From positions 8,964-72,963 of the forward strand of contig DATAXP010000091.1 of assembly GCA_036272935.1 (NCBI GenBank): a stretch of 64,000 nucleotides of DNA. The letters run 5' to 3'. Under the pieces are notes generated by a model. It saw nothing but the letters and a program-made list of their open reading frames with translations, ran no database searches and was not told the DNA's origin. The stretch's first letter is position 1. The number at the start of each line of letters is the position of its first letter. This stretch comes from DATAXP01 sp036272935. GTDB lineage: Bacteria; Planctomycetota; Planctomycetia; Pirellulales; PNKZ01. A program made the position numbers and the translations under genes. Shown one piece after another: positions 8,528 through 17,233 of this stretch.

Positions 8528-9937
8528 ATGTCGGAGGTTCCGGAGGCGGAACTCGAGCAGCCCGTGGCGATCATCGGCGGCGGGCTGGCGGGATTGGCCG
8601 CAGCCGTCGGCCTCGCGTCGCAAGGCATCCGCGCCGAGTTGTTCGAAGCGCGGCGGCAGCTCGGCGGCCGAGCAGCGAGCTTCCGCGATCCGGTGACCGA
8701 CGAGCTGATCGATTACTGCCAGCACGTGAGCATGGGTTGTTGCACGAATTTGGCGGATTTCTGCCAGAGAACGGGAATCGCTGACGAGTTCGACCGTCAC
8801 CGTGTGCTCCATTTCTTCACTGCCGACGGTCGGCGCTACGATCTCGCCGCCAGCCGATGGCTTCCCGCGCCGCTGCACATGATGCGGGCCTTGCTTCGCT
8901 TGAATTATCTGAGCATCGCCGAACGCATGTCGATCGCCGGCACCATGTGGCGCTTGGCACGTCTTCCTGCCGACATCGACGAGCCGGCCGGCGATTGGTT
9001 CCGCGTTCATGGACAATCCGACCGGGCGATCGAGCAATTCTGGTCGGTTGTGCTGACAAGCGCATTGGGGGAATCGCTCGATCGGGCTAGCATCCGTTCG
9101 GCACGCCACGTGTTCGCCGATGCGTTCCTGGCTGATCGAACTGCATGCGACGTGCTCATTCCTCGCCGGCCGCTCAGCGAGTTGTTCGACCAGCGCGTCG
9201 CCGATTGGCTCGGCAACCGCGGCGCCGCCATTCACCGAGCGCGGACTGTCGAGCAGGTACATGTCGCCAATGGCCGTGTGCAGCATATCTTGCTCGACGA
9301 TGGTGCACGGGTCGACGTGTCGGGCGCGGTTATTGCCGTGCCGTGGCGACGGGCAAGCCAGCTTTTCGATTCCACGCTGCTTGACGGCCCGCTCGGCGCG
9401 CTGCGTGCCGCAGAGACAATCGAAGGCTCGCCGATCACTGGCGTCCACCTCTGGTTTGATCGGCCGATCACGTCGCTTGAGCACGCGGTGCTCGTCGGCA
9501 TGCTCAGCCAATGGATGTTCAACCGCGGGGCCCAGCACGCCACCGAGCACTATTACCAAGTGGTGATCAGTGCCTCGCGTGCGCTGCAAACGATGGCCCG
9601 AACGGAAATCGTTGCCAAGGTGGTTGACGAGCTGAAACGCATCTGGCCTGAGGCGGCCGAGGCGCGGATCGTGCAAGCCCGCGTGGTCACCGATCCAGCG
9701 GCGGTCTTTTCGCCGGCGCCGGGCGTCGATCGGCTTCGTCCCAGGCAGGCCACGCCGATCGCCAACCTAGCCGTGGCCGGCGATTGGACCGACACCGCCT
9801 GGCCCGCCACGATGGAAGGGGCGGTGCGCAGTGGTTACGCAGCGGCCGAGGCGATTCTCGCGGACAAGGGTTTTAAGGCGCGGTTGTTGGTGCCCGATTT
9901 GCCGCGGCCGGCGTTGGCGCGCTGGTTGGGACTGTGA
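8528..9937 (+). CDS. hpnE: Hydroxysqualene dehydroxylase HpnE
   Basis: 469 residues from the ATG at 8528, two bases after the hpnD stop. It is a flavin amine-oxidase/phytoene-desaturase-like fold. The N-terminal FAD dinucleotide motif is VAIIGGGLAGLAAAVGLA followed by GGRAASF. The C-terminal FAD-contact block is LAVAGDWTDTAWPATMEGAV with GYAAAEAIL. HpnE reduces hydroxysqualene to squalene, the substrate of Shc. It converges on the lipoprotein-hpnG-hpnH-shc set with only 9 bp between stops. Confidence 0.94.
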   Translation: MSEVPEAELEQPVAIIGGGLAGLAAAVGLASQGIRAELFEARRQLGGRAASFRDPVTDELIDYCQHVSMGCCTNLADFCQRTGIADEFDRHRVLHFFTADGRRYDLAASRWLPAPLHMMRALLRLNYLSIAERMSIAGTMWRLARLPADIDEPAGDWFRVHGQSDRAIEQFWSVVLTSALGESLDRASIRSARHVFADAFLADRTACDVLIPRRPLSELFDQRVADWLGNRGAAIHRARTVEQVHVANGRVQHILLDDGARVDVSGAVIAVPWRRASQLFDSTLLDGPLGALRAAETIEGSPITGVHLWFDRPITSLEHAVLVGMLSQWMFNRGAQHATEHYYQVVISASRALQTMARTEIVAKVVDELKRIWPEAAEARIVQARVVTDPAAVFSPAPGVDRLRPRQATPIANLAVAGDWTDTAWPATMEGAVRSGYAAAEAILADKGFKARLLVPDLPRPALARWLGL

Positions 9938-9946
9938 CTCACTCGC

Positions 9947-10444
9947 CTACCGGCAGCACGCCGTGCAGCTCTTGCGGCGCATCTTGAACACGCCGTGGTC
10001 CTTCGAGCTGCAATAGGTGGCGTAAAAGTCGCAGGCGGTCGTGGTGCCGTTGTAGTAGTACATGCCGCCGGCAATGCGACCGAGATCTTTCTGGCCGCTG
10101 AAATGGTACACGCCGTCCTGCGCGTACGCCGTCAGCGTCGTCTCGTACTCGTACGAGAAGAACTTGAAGAACGTGGCGTGAAACCGCGCGTGGTACTTGC
10201 CACCGCCGCAGGGAGTGATCACCGCGTCAAGGTATCCGTTGTGGCCAGAATGCTGGCTGCACCATGTGCCTTCCCAGCAGCCGCTGAGATCAGCCGCGCC
10301 GGAGTACTTGCAGCTGGCGCATTCGCACTGCGAGCGAAAGTTCGAGAACGGCGTGCAACCGACAATCGCGCTGACTGCGCCTAAGAGCAACAGCACCGAG
10401 ACGACGCGCGCGTAACGACTGCGGAAAGTTTGACGGCTAAGCAT
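9947..10444 (-). CDS. Cys-rich lipoprotein, last gene of the shc-hpnH-hpnG set
   Basis: 165 residues, not recognised as a named family. The N-terminus is basic, then hydrophobic (VVSVLLLLGAVSAIVGC). The lipobox AIVGC near residue 30 predicts a lipid-anchored protein. The mature part is short and rich in Cys (about a dozen, including CECASCKYSG and SCTACCR at the end) and in aromatic residues, with beta-strand-like segments (YETTLTAYAQDGVYHFSG). It lies 72 bp downstream of hpnG in the same direction. A link to hopanoids is only by position; it may simply follow the operon. Confidence 0.75.
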   Translation of the reverse strand: MLSRQTFRSRYARVVSVLLLLGAVSAIVGCTPFSNFRSQCECASCKYSGAADLSGCWEGTWCSQHSGHNGYLDAVITPCGGGKYHARFHATFFKFFSYEYETTLTAYAQDGVYHFSGQKDLGRIAGGMYYYNGTTTACDFYATYCSSKDHGVFKMRRKSCTACCR

Positions 10445-10516
10445 GTCCGTGCGGCCCTGAAAATGAGGTCCATCTCATCTGCTATCAGAGAGATCGACCC
10501 GCGGACCGCGACTTGT

Positions 10517-11410
10517 TTAGCCGGGATCGCCCGACTCAATCGCCCCGCGCTCCGGCGGCAGTTGGGCGACCATTTCGGCTAAGAACTTTGCCAGCCGGTC
10601 GCTGCAGACCAGGGCGTTCTCCTTGAGCCGCCACATGTCCTTGATGCTCCCCGGCCGCCGCCACAGGGCGCCGGTTGCGGCACCGAGGCGCGATGCCACG
10701 TTCGTCTGGTTCGCCAATCGCAACACGTCGGCCGGAAGCGCCTCGTCGACCGGATCGCTGATCACGCGCACGCACAGGAACCGCGTCCGCGCCTGCCGGC
10801 ACGCCTCGGCAACGTGCCACGATTCCATATCGACGGCGATCGCTTCGTGCTGCCGAGCTAGCGCCCGCTTCGCCTCGGGCTCGGCGACGATCGAATCGAC
10901 CGTCAACAGCCGACCGACGTGGACGCCGGGCGTCGTCGCCAATGACGCTGGATCGACGCGCAGATCGACCGCCAAGCGCGGACCTGCCGGGCTTGCGATC
11001 TCATTGGCCATCACCACGTCGCCGCGCGATAGCTTCTCGACTAGGCCGCCGGCGAAACCGGCTGAGACAATCCACCGCGGGCGATGACCGGCGATGAGCA
11101 CCTCGGTGCCACGGGCGGCATGCTCGCGGCCGATGCCGGTCTCGACCACCGCGACACCCCGGCCGGCAAGCGTGCCCCGCCGCACGATGCATCCGCGGGT
11201 GCGTGTCACCCGCACGCCGGAGAGCAGGTCCTCGAAACCTCCCAGTTCGATGCCGAGCGCGAACACTACGCCGACGTCGCAGGCAATCGTCTCGGCGGGA
11301 TCATCGGCCGCTTGCGCTGCGCCGCCGGCGGCCTGCTCGCGCAGTTGCTCGGCCAGCTTCGAACGCACCTGCTGCTGAAGCCAACTGCGAACGAATGCTT
11401 GCCAGACCAT
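10517..11410 (-). CDS. hpnG: Hopanoid-associated nucleosidase/phosphorylase HpnG
   Basis: 297 residues from the ATG at 11410. The frame is open upstream, but that part overlaps repeat DNA and hpnH. It is in the PNP/UDP-phosphorylase (MTA/SAH nucleosidase-like) superfamily: VVFALGIELGGFEDLL, VVETGIGREHA, RPRWIVSAGFAGGL, and VDMESWHVAEACR with the conserved Met-Glu near the nucleoside site. HpnG removes adenine from adenosylhopane, giving ribosylhopane (or its phosphate), the step after HpnH. An extra ~45-residue charged N-terminus precedes the core. The stop codon lies in a GTTTAGCCGG repeat copy (10515-10524). Confidence 0.9.
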   Translation of the reverse strand: MVWQAFVRSWLQQQVRSKLAEQLREQAAGGAAQAADDPAETIACDVGVVFALGIELGGFEDLLSGVRVTRTRGCIVRRGTLAGRGVAVVETGIGREHAARGTEVLIAGHRPRWIVSAGFAGGLVEKLSRGDVVMANEIASPAGPRLAVDLRVDPASLATTPGVHVGRLLTVDSIVAEPEAKRALARQHEAIAVDMESWHVAEACRQARTRFLCVRVISDPVDEALPADVLRLANQTNVASRLGAATGALWRRPGSIKDMWRLKENALVCSDRLAKFLAEMVAQLPPERGAIESGDPG

Positions 11411-11414
11411 AAAA

Positions 11415-11467
11415 CGCCGCTCGCAAGCGAGCCGGCTAAACCGGGAGATGTCGCACCCTAGTTTAGC
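11415..11467. repeat. Dispersed palindrome between hpnH and hpnG
   Basis: 11415-11441 reads CGCCGCTCGCAAGCGAGCC then GGCTAAAC, nearly identical to 61463-61489. GTTTAGC at 11461-11467 completes an inverted pair and overlaps the hpnH stop region. The element fills the whole hpnH-hpnG gap and leaves little room for a normal ribosome-binding site before hpnG. Confidence 0.7.
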
Positions 11468-12558
11468 ACCGGCAACTCGATGCGGCGGGGCGGTTCTTCC
11501 AGCTCGAGCTCTTCGGCGGCACGCAGCGCCTCGTCCGGCTCGCGTGGCGGGCCGAACAGCGTGAGCCGGGCCGTGAGCAGGAAGCCCCGCAGCGAACCGA
11601 ACGTCTCGGCAACCGCCGTCGGCTCGTAACCGCAGTGGACCATGCAATCACGGCACTTCGGATTGCCGCTGCGCCGACCGTAGGCGCTCCAGTCGGTCGT
11701 GTCGAGCAGTTCTTGAAACGTGGCCGTGTAACCTTCGCCAAGCAGGTAGCACGGCCTCTGCCAGCCGAAAAGGTTGTAGGTCGGCGTACCCCAGGGCGTG
11801 CATTCCAGATCGAGCTTCCCGCGCAGGAACTCGAGGAACAACGGCGACAGGTTGAACCGCCATTGTCGCTTGGGGTTCGACAGCAGGCGATAGAACAGCC
11901 GCGCCGTCTTTTCACGCTTCAAGAAATGGTCCTGGTCTGGCGCTTTTTCGTAGCTGTAGCCCGGCGAGATCATCATCCCTTCGACCCCCAGGTCCATCAT
12001 CGCGTCGAAGAACTCGCGGAAGCGATGCGGATCGGCATGGTCGAACAGCGTGGTGTTCGTGGTCACGCGGAAGCCGGCGGCCAGCGCGGCACGGATGGCG
12101 CGCTCGGCAATGTCGTAGACGCCTTCGCGGCACACCGCGGCGTCGTGCTCTTCGCGCGGGCCGTCCATGTGAATCGAGAAGGTCAGGTACTTCGACGGCT
12201 TGAATCGCGGCAGGAAGGCTTCGAGCTTCAGCGCATTGGTACACAGGTAGATATACTTCTTGCGCGCGACCAGCCCTTCCACGATCTCGACGATCTCGGG
12301 GTGCATCAGCGGCTCGCCGCCGGGAATCGAAACCATCGGCGCACCGCACTCGTCGACCGCGCGGAAGCATTGCTCGGGAGTGAGATGCCGGCGAAGCACC
12401 TCGGCCGGGAACTGGATCTTGCCACAGCCGGCGCACGCCAGGTTACAGCGGAACAACGGCTCGAGCATCATCACCAACGGGTAGCGCGTCTGGCCGCGCA
12501 GCCGATTGGCGACGACGTAGCGAGCGACGGTCCACATTTGCGACAGCGGGACAGGCAT
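11458..12558 (-). CDS. hpnH: Radical SAM adenosylhopane synthase HpnH
   Basis: 366 residues from the ATG at 12558 (MPVPLSQMWTVARYVV, matching the usual HpnH start). The radical-SAM cluster motif is CNLACAGC (Cys38, Cys42, Cys45), with GGEP-type SAM contact SIPGGEPLMHPEI near residue 85. A C-terminal extension carries more cysteines (PKCRDCMVHCGYEPTA), as in SPASM-like tails. HpnH joins the 5'-deoxyadenosyl radical to diploptene to make adenosylhopane. It is 30 bp downstream of shc, in one operon with shc and hpnG. Confidence 0.95.
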   Translation of the reverse strand: MPVPLSQMWTVARYVVANRLRGQTRYPLVMMLEPLFRCNLACAGCGKIQFPAEVLRRHLTPEQCFRAVDECGAPMVSIPGGEPLMHPEIVEIVEGLVARKKYIYLCTNALKLEAFLPRFKPSKYLTFSIHMDGPREEHDAAVCREGVYDIAERAIRAALAAGFRVTTNTTLFDHADPHRFREFFDAMMDLGVEGMMISPGYSYEKAPDQDHFLKREKTARLFYRLLSNPKRQWRFNLSPLFLEFLRGKLDLECTPWGTPTYNLFGWQRPCYLLGEGYTATFQELLDTTDWSAYGRRSGNPKCRDCMVHCGYEPTAVAETFGSLRGFLLTARLTLFGPPREPDEALRAAEELELEEPPRRIELPVLN

Positions 12559-12588
12559 GGCAGGCGAAAAGCAGTTAGCGGTTGGCAA

Positions 12589-14706
12589 CTAGCTACCGGC
12601 GACTTTTCTCGTTTTTCCCCAGCGCGCCAGGGCCATCAACGGGAAGTAAACCGGATACAGGTGGTAGCGCAGGTAGAAGACGCGCGGGAAGCCGGTGCCG
12701 GTGAACTCGGGTTCGTCCCACGTGCCATCGTCGCGCTGATGGTTCAACAACCAGCGGATGCCGCGCGCGGTGGCCGGATGATCTTCACGACCGGCGGCGA
12801 GCAGCCCCAGCACCGCCCAGGCAGTTTGCGAGGCAGTGGCCGGGCCTTGACCTTTCAAGCGCGGATCGTCGTAGCTGTCGGCAGTTTCGCCCCAGCCGCC
12901 TGAGGGTTGCTGGTACGCCACCAACCAGTTCGCGCCCGCAACCATGCAGCGATCGTCGGCCGCGACGCCCACTTCGGCCAGGCCAAGCAGCACCTGCCAG
13001 GTGCCATAGATATAGTTCACGCCCCAGCGGCCAAACCAACTGCCGTCGGCCTCCTGGGTGCGGCGAAGATACGCGATCGCCCGGTCGACGGCCGGCGAGC
13101 CGACACGGTGTCCAAGCTTGCCCAGCGCCTCGAGCACGCGTGCCGTGAGGTCGGGCGTGCTGGGATCGGTCATGGCATTGTGATCGGCGAACGGCACGTA
13201 GCACAGGAACTCGCTGTCGTTGTCGCGATCGAACGCTCCCCAGCCGCCGTCGCGATTCTGCATCGCCAGCATCCAGCGCTCGGCACGCACGATGGCCTGC
13301 GGCAGGCGCTGCAACATGGTGGCATGGTTGCGACGTTTGCCTGCTAACTCCCCGGCCGACGGCTCGCCGACTGGGTGGTCGACGGTGATCGATTCGTCGA
13401 GCAGCCGCACGGCGCGCTTGCAGTCGGGCTTGCCGAGCGTGTACTGGCTGACGAGCGACATGACGACCATCGCCGTGTCGTCCAGGTCGGGATAGAAGTC
13501 GTTGGCGTATTCGAAGCACCAGCCGCCGGGCTCGGACGCGACTGTCTCGGACCAGTCGCCGGGACGCAGCACCTGCATTTGCAGCAACCACTCGGCCGCC
13601 CGTGAGATGGCAGGATGATCGGGGTCGATGCCCGCATCGTCGAGCGCCCGCAGCGCGATCGCCGTGTCCCACACCGGCGACTTGCACGGCTGCAACCGCA
13701 GCCTGGTTTCGTCTTCGAGGAACAGCCCTTCCAGCCGCTCGTGGCAATAGCGCATCTCGGGCGAGTCGTCGGTGTAACCGAGGCAGCGCAGCGCGATCAC
13801 GCTGAAGATCATCGGTGGAAAGATCGCGCCCAGACCATCGCTGCGTTGGAAACGTTCGAGCATCCAGCGCTCGGCAGCGCGCAGGCCACGCTTGCGCAGC
13901 GGCAACCAACTGCGGCGCTCGCAGAACTTCAGCGCGGCATTGACCGTGCGGAAAAACCGATCCCAGCTCAGCAGGCCAGTGCCTGCCTTGAGCCCCGGGC
14001 AGCGCAGCGGCGGCCACTGGTCGGGAGTTTTCAGGAACAGCTCGCGGATGCCGAGCGCCGGGTCGATCGCGGTCACTGGCTGGAATGCCGCCATGATCGC
14101 CAGCGGCACGACGATCGTGCGGCTCCACGAGCTCATGGCGTACAAGTTCACCGGGCACCACTTCGGCAGTAGTACCAGCTCGGGCGGCACCGAAGGACAG
14201 TAGTCGTACGACAACTGTCCCAGCAGGGCGAGATAAAACCGCGTGAAGCTGTTCACGGCGTCGGCGCCGCCGTGAGCGAGGATCGCATGGCGGGCGCGTT
14301 GCATCGGCTCGCTGGCCGGATCGTGGCCCGTAACCTTCAGCGCGAAGTACGCTTTGACGCTTCCGCTGATTTCGGTCTTGCCGCCGGGATACATGGCCCA
14401 GCCGCCGGTCGTGAGCTGCTGCGAGAGTATCTGGGCCGCCGCCTTGCGAGCCGTTTCGCTGTGGTGCCGCCCCAGGAACGCCAGCAGCAGGATGTATTCG
14501 CTTTCGAGGATCGTGTCCCCTTCGAGCTCGCCGACCCAGTAACCGTCGGCATGTTGCTCGTCGAGCAACCACTGGCGCGTCCGCGCGACGGCGCTGGTGA
14601 GCGAGCCGGTCGTGCGCACCGGCGAGTTCAATCGGGTTGCCGCGGCAGCCGTCGGAGACGAGGCATGCGATCGAGTGAGCATGCGAGCGGGCTGGCGACC
14701 ATCCAT
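12589..14706 (-). CDS. shc: Squalene-hopene cyclase
   Basis: About 705 residues from the ATG at 14706; a GTG at 14772 and an ATG at 14682 are alternatives. The catalytic DXDD motif is visible as DLDDTAMVVMSL near residue 405. Several QW motifs are present (QHADGYWVGELEGD, QNRDGGWGAFDRD, QEADGSWFGRWGVNYIYGTW, QPSGGWGETADSYDD). Shc cyclises squalene to diploptene and diplopterol on the inner membrane. Family length is 630-730. First gene of the shc-hpnH-hpnG-lipoprotein unit, with its promoter in the 262-bp gap shared with the divergent DapA-like gene. Confidence 0.96.
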   Translation of the reverse strand: MDGRQPARMLTRSHASSPTAAAATRLNSPVRTTGSLTSAVARTRQWLLDEQHADGYWVGELEGDTILESEYILLLAFLGRHHSETARKAAAQILSQQLTTGGWAMYPGGKTEISGSVKAYFALKVTGHDPASEPMQRARHAILAHGGADAVNSFTRFYLALLGQLSYDYCPSVPPELVLLPKWCPVNLYAMSSWSRTIVVPLAIMAAFQPVTAIDPALGIRELFLKTPDQWPPLRCPGLKAGTGLLSWDRFFRTVNAALKFCERRSWLPLRKRGLRAAERWMLERFQRSDGLGAIFPPMIFSVIALRCLGYTDDSPEMRYCHERLEGLFLEDETRLRLQPCKSPVWDTAIALRALDDAGIDPDHPAISRAAEWLLQMQVLRPGDWSETVASEPGGWCFEYANDFYPDLDDTAMVVMSLVSQYTLGKPDCKRAVRLLDESITVDHPVGEPSAGELAGKRRNHATMLQRLPQAIVRAERWMLAMQNRDGGWGAFDRDNDSEFLCYVPFADHNAMTDPSTPDLTARVLEALGKLGHRVGSPAVDRAIAYLRRTQEADGSWFGRWGVNYIYGTWQVLLGLAEVGVAADDRCMVAGANWLVAYQQPSGGWGETADSYDDPRLKGQGPATASQTAWAVLGLLAAGREDHPATARGIRWLLNHQRDDGTWDEPEFTGTGFPRVFYLRYHLYPVYFPLMALARWGKTRKVAGS

Positions 14707-14968
14707 GCAGATCCTCGCGGTCGATCGGTGTAGGGCGCGACGGTCCCTGCCGCGCATCAAACCACCTGCCACGACAGGTGTTTCGGTGCCGCAAGCTTAG
14801 GGCGCCGGCATGAAATCCACAAGGTCACTGCCGGTTCGAGGCGGCAAAATGACCGCACGCCCTTCCAAGCAATAACCGGCTACACTACGGTAGCAGCGGA
14901 AAGGTCTACGCAGACCACGCACTTTGCTGCCTGTCCGCTCATCGCAGACTTTGGAGTTCGCATCCGGC

Positions 14969-15883
14969 ATGTCGCAACTGCGCGGGATTTTTACGCCCAA
15001 CCTGGTTCCGCTGGACGAGAACGGCCAGATCAACGAACCGGAATTGCGACGGTACATCGATTGGCTGATCGATCGCGGCGTGCATGGCTTGTACCCGAAT
15101 GGCTCGACCGGCGAGTTCTTGCGATTCACGCCCGAAGAACGCCAGCGGATCATCGCAATCGTCGCCGACCAGGTGGCGGGCCGAGTGCCGATCCTTGCCG
15201 GGGCTGCCGAGGCGAACATTCGTGAAACCCTGCGCGCTTGCGAACACTACCACTCGCTGGGCGTGCGCGCGGTGGCGATCGTCGCTCCGTACTATTACCA
15301 ACTCTCGCCTGAGTCGGTGTACGCCTACTTCCGCGAGATCGGCCGCAACACGCCGATCGACGTCACGCTGTACAACATCCCCAAGTTCGCATCGCCGATC
15401 GACGTGCCGATCGTGGCTCGCTTGGCCGACGAATGCCCGAAGATCGTGGCGATCAAGGATTCTTCGGGCGATCTGCCGCAAATGATGCGCATGATCGCCG
15501 CCGTAAGGCCGAAGCGACCCGACTTCAGCTTTCTTACCGGCTGGGAGGCGACGCTGGTGCCGATGCTCGTGATCGGCTGCAACGGCGGCACGAACGCCAT
15601 CAGCGGCATCGTTCCCGAGCTGACTCGCAACATATATGACATGGTCATGGCCGGCCACATTCCCGAAGCGACGGCTCTGCAATACAAGCTGCTCAAGCTG
15701 TTCGACCGGATGATCGAATCGGTCGATTTCCCCGAGGGATTTCGCGCGGCATTGGCGGCGAGAGGATTCCGTCCAGGCCGAGGACGCCAACCGCTCGGCC
15801 CGCGCCAACAGCAATATCTGGCAACGCTCGAAGCGGAACTGCGCGAGGCGCTGGTCGGGGAAGGTTACGACATCACCGCTTGA
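14969..15883 (+). CDS. Dihydrodipicolinate synthase/N-acetylneuraminate lyase family aldolase
   Basis: 304 residues from the ATG at 14969 (MSQLRGIFTPNLVPLDENG). It is a TIM-barrel class I aldolase. Visible motifs are GVHGLYPNGSTGEF (pyruvate-binding GSTGE), VTLYNIPKF (catalytic Tyr) and PKIVAIKDSSGD (Schiff-base Lys). Family members condense or cleave pyruvate adducts. True DapA is usually shorter, and the C-terminal tail (GRGRQPLGPRQQQYLATL) differs, so a sugar-acid or other aldolase role is at least as likely. Divergent from shc. Confidence 0.85.
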   Translation: MSQLRGIFTPNLVPLDENGQINEPELRRYIDWLIDRGVHGLYPNGSTGEFLRFTPEERQRIIAIVADQVAGRVPILAGAAEANIRETLRACEHYHSLGVRAVAIVAPYYYQLSPESVYAYFREIGRNTPIDVTLYNIPKFASPIDVPIVARLADECPKIVAIKDSSGDLPQMMRMIAAVRPKRPDFSFLTGWEATLVPMLVIGCNGGTNAISGIVPELTRNIYDMVMAGHIPEATALQYKLLKLFDRMIESVDFPEGFRAALAARGFRPGRGRQPLGPRQQQYLATLEAELREALVGEGYDITA

Positions 15884-15990
15884 GTGTGATCATGCGCGGC
15901 ATGAGAGCGACAAGTTTGCCCCTGCAAGCGGCAACCGTTACGATCATCGTCGCTGCCTACGGCGTCTCGAATCGATCACGGAGGTCTGCC

Positions 15991-16437
15991 ATGTTTGCGC
16001 GATCCCTCAGCTTCGGCGTTATCGTCTCGTTGGTTTGCATCGCGGCGGCGACGGCGGCCGAAAGCGATGAAGAGACCCTTCAAGGCAATTGGGAGATCAA
16101 ATCGCTGGAAGTCGCCGGGCAGGCGATCGACATCGAGTTGGTGCGCGAGAAGATCATTCGCGACCTGAAGTTGACGTTCCAGTTCGGCAACCTCACGCTC
16201 GAGCTGGGCGAAGGGGCCGAGAAGCTCGAACTGCCTTACACGCTCGATCCTGCGGCCGACCCCAAGCGGATCGACCTGCGGTTCGGTCCCGACAAGGGGC
16301 GCGAAGGCATTTACAAGCTCGATGGCGACAAGCTGGAAATGCTGCTGGGACCCGACGACAAGGCGGTGCGCCCGAAGGATTTTTCCGCCAGCGACGGCGA
16401 AGGGTTCGTGCTCGTCGTGCTCGAGCGGCTCAAGTGA
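15991..16437 (+). CDS. Secreted TIGR03067-type protein
   Basis: 148 residues from the ATG at 15991, with GGAGG at 15980-15984. Signal peptide MFARSLSFGVIVSLVCIAAATAAE. The mature part begins ETLQGNWEIKSLEVAGQ and ends RPKDFSASDGEGFVLVVLERLK, the layout of the TIGR03067 domain, a small lipocalin-like family expanded in planctomycetes with no known function. The gene's last 8 bp overlap the end of the convergent kinase gene. Confidence 0.85.
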   Translation: MFARSLSFGVIVSLVCIAAATAAESDEETLQGNWEIKSLEVAGQAIDIELVREKIIRDLKLTFQFGNLTLELGEGAEKLELPYTLDPAADPKRIDLRFGPDKGREGIYKLDGDKLEMLLGPDDKAVRPKDFSASDGEGFVLVVLERLK

Positions 16438-17233
16438 GCGCGGCACCTTCGCGCGCCGGAAGCCAGATCATCAACACCGTCCCCGATGGCGAGCCGCTGT
16501 CGAGTGTCACGCGGCCGCCGTGGTTGGTGACGATCCGCCAGGCTTTCGAGAGTCCGGTGCCCAGGCCGCGGCCGGCGCTGCGGCCACTGTAGAACGGGTC
16601 GAACACGTGCCGTCGCATCTCGGCGGAGATGCCAGGGCCATCATCGGCCACACGAATCGCGAATCCACCATCGGCAGTCGCCTCGGCGTCGAGCGTGATG
16701 GTGCCGCCGGTGCTGAGCACAAATAACGCATTGTCGCACACCGCGCGCAGGGCGACGGCAATTTGAGTGCGATCGACGACCGCGATCAGCGGCTCGGCAT
16801 CGATCGGCCGAATCACGCAGATGCCGCGATTGCTTGCCATCGGTACGATTTCATCGGCGACGTGGTTGACCAGCGTGCGGAGGTCGCATTCGGCCAACTG
16901 CGGCGCAGGCGGACGCGCGAACAGCATCAGGTCGGAAATCATCTCAACCACGCGCAGCGCCTGGGAGTGGATCACCGCCAACTCGCGTCGCCGCTCGGGA
17001 TCGGTTTCGTCGCGTAGCAGCAATTGGGCGCGACCGGCAATGACTGCCAGCGGATTGTTCATCTCGTGCCCGGCGCCGGCGGCGAACTCCGCCAACGCCG
17101 ACAGTTTCTCGCGCTCGAGCGCTTCGAGGGATACCGCGTCGGCGGGATGGACTTCGTCGGCCACGGTGCCGTCGCAGGGAGCCAAGCGGTCGACTACCGC
17201 GCGTGGGCCGCTTCTATGTCCAGCAGGGCGCAC
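16430..17233 (-). CDS. Soluble sensor-less histidine kinase
   Basis: Up to 267 residues. The start is uncertain: GTG at 17233 overlaps the upstream regulator gene by 40 bp, and later GTG/TTG codons are possible. The H-box is AAGAGHEMNNPLAVIAGRAQ near residue 55. The ATPase has an N-box (VALRAVCDNALFV), G1 (VADDGPGIS), F-box (VFDPFYSGR) and G2 (GLGTGLSKAW). There is no membrane segment or sensor domain, so it must receive its signal from another protein. It is immediately downstream of, and overlaps, its probable partner regulator. Confidence 0.85.
   Translation of the reverse strand: MRPAGHRSGPRAVVDRLAPCDGTVADEVHPADAVSLEALEREKLSALAEFAAGAGHEMNNPLAVIAGRAQLLLRDETDPERRRELAVIHSQALRVVEMISDLMLFARPPAPQLAECDLRTLVNHVADEIVPMASNRGICVIRPIDAEPLIAVVDRTQIAVALRAVCDNALFVLSTGGTITLDAEATADGGFAIRVADDGPGISAEMRRHVFDPFYSGRSAGRGLGTGLSKAWRIVTNHGGRVTLDSGSPSGTVLMIWLPAREGAALT

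Noticed and set aside
11635..12903. A 422-codon open frame antisense to hpnH and shc
   Set aside because: Antisense shadow spanning two well-identified genes.
12785..14794. A 669-codon open frame overlapping shc on the same strand
   Set aside because: It is a frame shadow of the GC-rich shc gene; the composition is Arg/Ala-rich with no domain, while the shc frame has DXDD and QW motifs.
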